Shown: in pieces, positions 6,004 to 6,961 of the stretch
Position numbering within the stretch: the first letter of the stretch is position 1
How the letters are laid out: every line of letters starts with the position of its first letter
DNA from: JBDHTS01 sp044220535
GTDB taxonomy: Bacteria; Pseudomonadota; Alphaproteobacteria; Micavibrionales; Micavibrionaceae
Assembly (NCBI GenBank): GCA_044220535.1
Contig: JBGAQU010000103.1
Coordinates: forward strand, 1 to 6,961
Length of the DNA stretch: 6,961 bases
Direction: 5' to 3'
Position numbers and translations under genes: made by a program
The notes under the pieces: model-generated
The model's input: only the letters and a program-made list of their open reading frames with translations
The model's database searches: none
Told to the model about the DNA's origin: nothing

Positions 6004-6961
6004 ATGCCCAACATGTATCTCGAAGCCGCCTCCAAGACATTCTGGATCACTTTTGCCCTCACTATTTTTGCCTTGCTGATGACTTTGCATCTGGGGCTTC
6101 TTCCGGCATTGCTGGGCGGGCTTCTGGTTTATGAGGTGGTTGTGTTTGGCGCCCGGCGCCTGGAAAAAGCGGCGGCGATTACGCCTTTTATGGCGAAATC
6201 CATTCTCCTTATCCTGTTGACCACGGTTGTCCTGACCGGACTGACCGTGAGCATGGGCCTGTTGGCGTCCCGCTTCACCGATGGTCCTGAAAGCCTTGTC
6301 GAACTGCTGCAAAGAATGGCCGATGTCGTCAGCCGCGGCCGCACCTATATGCCAATATGGACTCAACAATACTTACCGGACAATATTCATGAATGGCAGG
6401 TCATCGCATCCGACTGGCTGCGTGAAAACGCGCGCCATCTCAGCATTATCGGCCGGGATGTGGGTGAGTTTCTGATTCATCTGATCCTAGGCATGATCAT
6501 CGGCGGTATCATCGCCATCAATGCCGATACGGATGAAGGCAGCAGGCCGTTGTCCCGCGCTTTGTGCGAACGTGCAGGTTTTGTAGGAAATGCTTTCCGC
6601 CGCATCGTCTTTTCACAGATCCGCATTTCCGCGCTGAACACATTTCTTACCGCCATCTTCCTGGTTATTATTTTGCCATTGGCTGGTATTCCGCTGCCGC
6701 TCACCAAAACGATGGTCGCCGTCACGTTTTTTGCGGGCCTTTTGCCGATTGTCGGCAATCTGATTTCCAACACGGCGATTGTGCTAATCAGCCTGAGTGT
6801 GTCACCAATCGCCGCTGTGGTGTCTCTGGTTTTTCTGGTCGTCATCCATAAGGTTGAATACTTCGTCAATGCTCGCATTATCGGTGGCCAGATCAAGGCC
6901 CGTGCCTGGGAAATCCTGCTCGCCATGCTGGTCATGGAAGCTGCCTTCGGCTTGGCCGGCC
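6004..6961 (+). CDS. AI-2E / PerM-family membrane protein, 3' part missing
   Basis: The frame is open to the right edge, giving 319 codons plus one base. The translation has paired hydrophobic segments near the N terminus (about residues 12-50) and another near 65-90. A polar region with amphipathic helices follows to about 150, then further membrane segments. Late motifs are typical of the AI-2E transporter family (PF01594): GLLPIVGN at 245-252 and, after it, HKVEYFVNARIIGGQIKARAWEILLAMLVM. Family members have been linked to autoinducer-2 export or to sodium/proton antiport, but most, including PerM, have no proven substrate, so none is claimed. Three in-frame ATGs compete: 5986, 6004 and 6013. 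AGGA at 5997-6000 lies 3 bases before 6004 and 12 before 6013, so neither spacing is ideal; 5986 has no ribosome site and coincides with the predicted transcription start. Probably some 30-60 residues are missing. Confidence 0.88.
   Translation, partial: MPNMYLEAASKTFWITFALTIFALLMTLHLGLLPALLGGLLVYEVVVFGARRLEKAAAITPFMAKSILLILLTTVVLTGLTVSMGLLASRFTDGPESLVELLQRMADVVSRGRTYMPIWTQQYLPDNIHEWQVIASDWLRENARHLSIIGRDVGEFLIHLILGMIIGGIIAINADTDEGSRPLSRALCERAGFVGNAFRRIVFSQIRISALNTFLTAIFLVIILPLAGIPLPLTKTMVAVTFFAGLLPIVGNLISNTAIVLISLSVSPIAAVVSLVFLVVIHKVEYFVNARIIGGQIKARAWEILLAMLVMEAAFGLAG

Noticed and set aside
5722..6369. A 215-codon minus-strand open frame opposite the TetR end and the AI-2E start
   Set aside because: It overlaps two well-supported plus-strand genes and the translation is polar, low-complexity sequence typical of an antisense shadow.
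6477..6935. A 152-codon minus-strand open frame opposite the AI-2E gene
   Set aside because: The plus-strand frame carries the AI-2E family motifs; the antisense product matches nothing I recognise.

Overview
The window looks like an ordinary chromosomal segment from a Gram-negative bacterium of moderate GC content, most likely an alphaproteobacterium. That placement is an inference. It rests on the fused transporter/acyltransferase/acyl-ligase gene, on the short palindromic repeat of the type cgtcatcccggcgaaagccggg (a type I recall from alphaproteobacterial and some other proteobacterial genomes), and on the overall gene style. No rRNA, tRNA, CRISPR array, transposase or phage gene is visible.

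Layout. Positions 1-2413 (minus) hold the first 804 codons of a large three-module protein: an LplT-like MFS transporter, then a PlsC-type acyltransferase, then the start of an AMP-forming acyl-ACP/acyl-CoA synthetase. The reading frame is open to the left edge, so the gene is cut by the window. Positions 2414-2576 are intergenic and contain a nested palindromic element. Positions 2577-5180 (minus) encode a complete 867-residue DUF2339 polytopic membrane protein. Positions 5181-5353 are a divergent control region with two copies of the palindrome TTGAAC-N3-GTTCAA and a third, degenerate copy of the repeat. Positions 5354-5953 (plus) encode a TetR/AcrR-type repressor with a WHG-type C-terminal domain. 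From about 6004 to the right edge (plus) lies the start of an AI-2E/PerM-family membrane protein, also cut by the window.

How the parts may work together. The twin palindromes sit exactly between the regulator and the divergent DUF2339 gene, so the simplest model is that the TetR protein represses both itself and DUF2339. The lplT-plsC-aas gene follows DUF2339 on the same strand after 163 bp with no clear terminator or promoter between them. It could therefore belong to the same transcription unit and come under the same control. This would tie envelope phospholipid repair to an uncharacterised membrane protein and a ligand-sensing repressor. The operator sites are visible in the sequence; the regulatory link is inference.

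I see no clear case for a wholly new biological system. The points most worth a second look are the twin operators, the nested palindrome and the possible regulatory coupling of DUF2339 with phospholipid remodelling.
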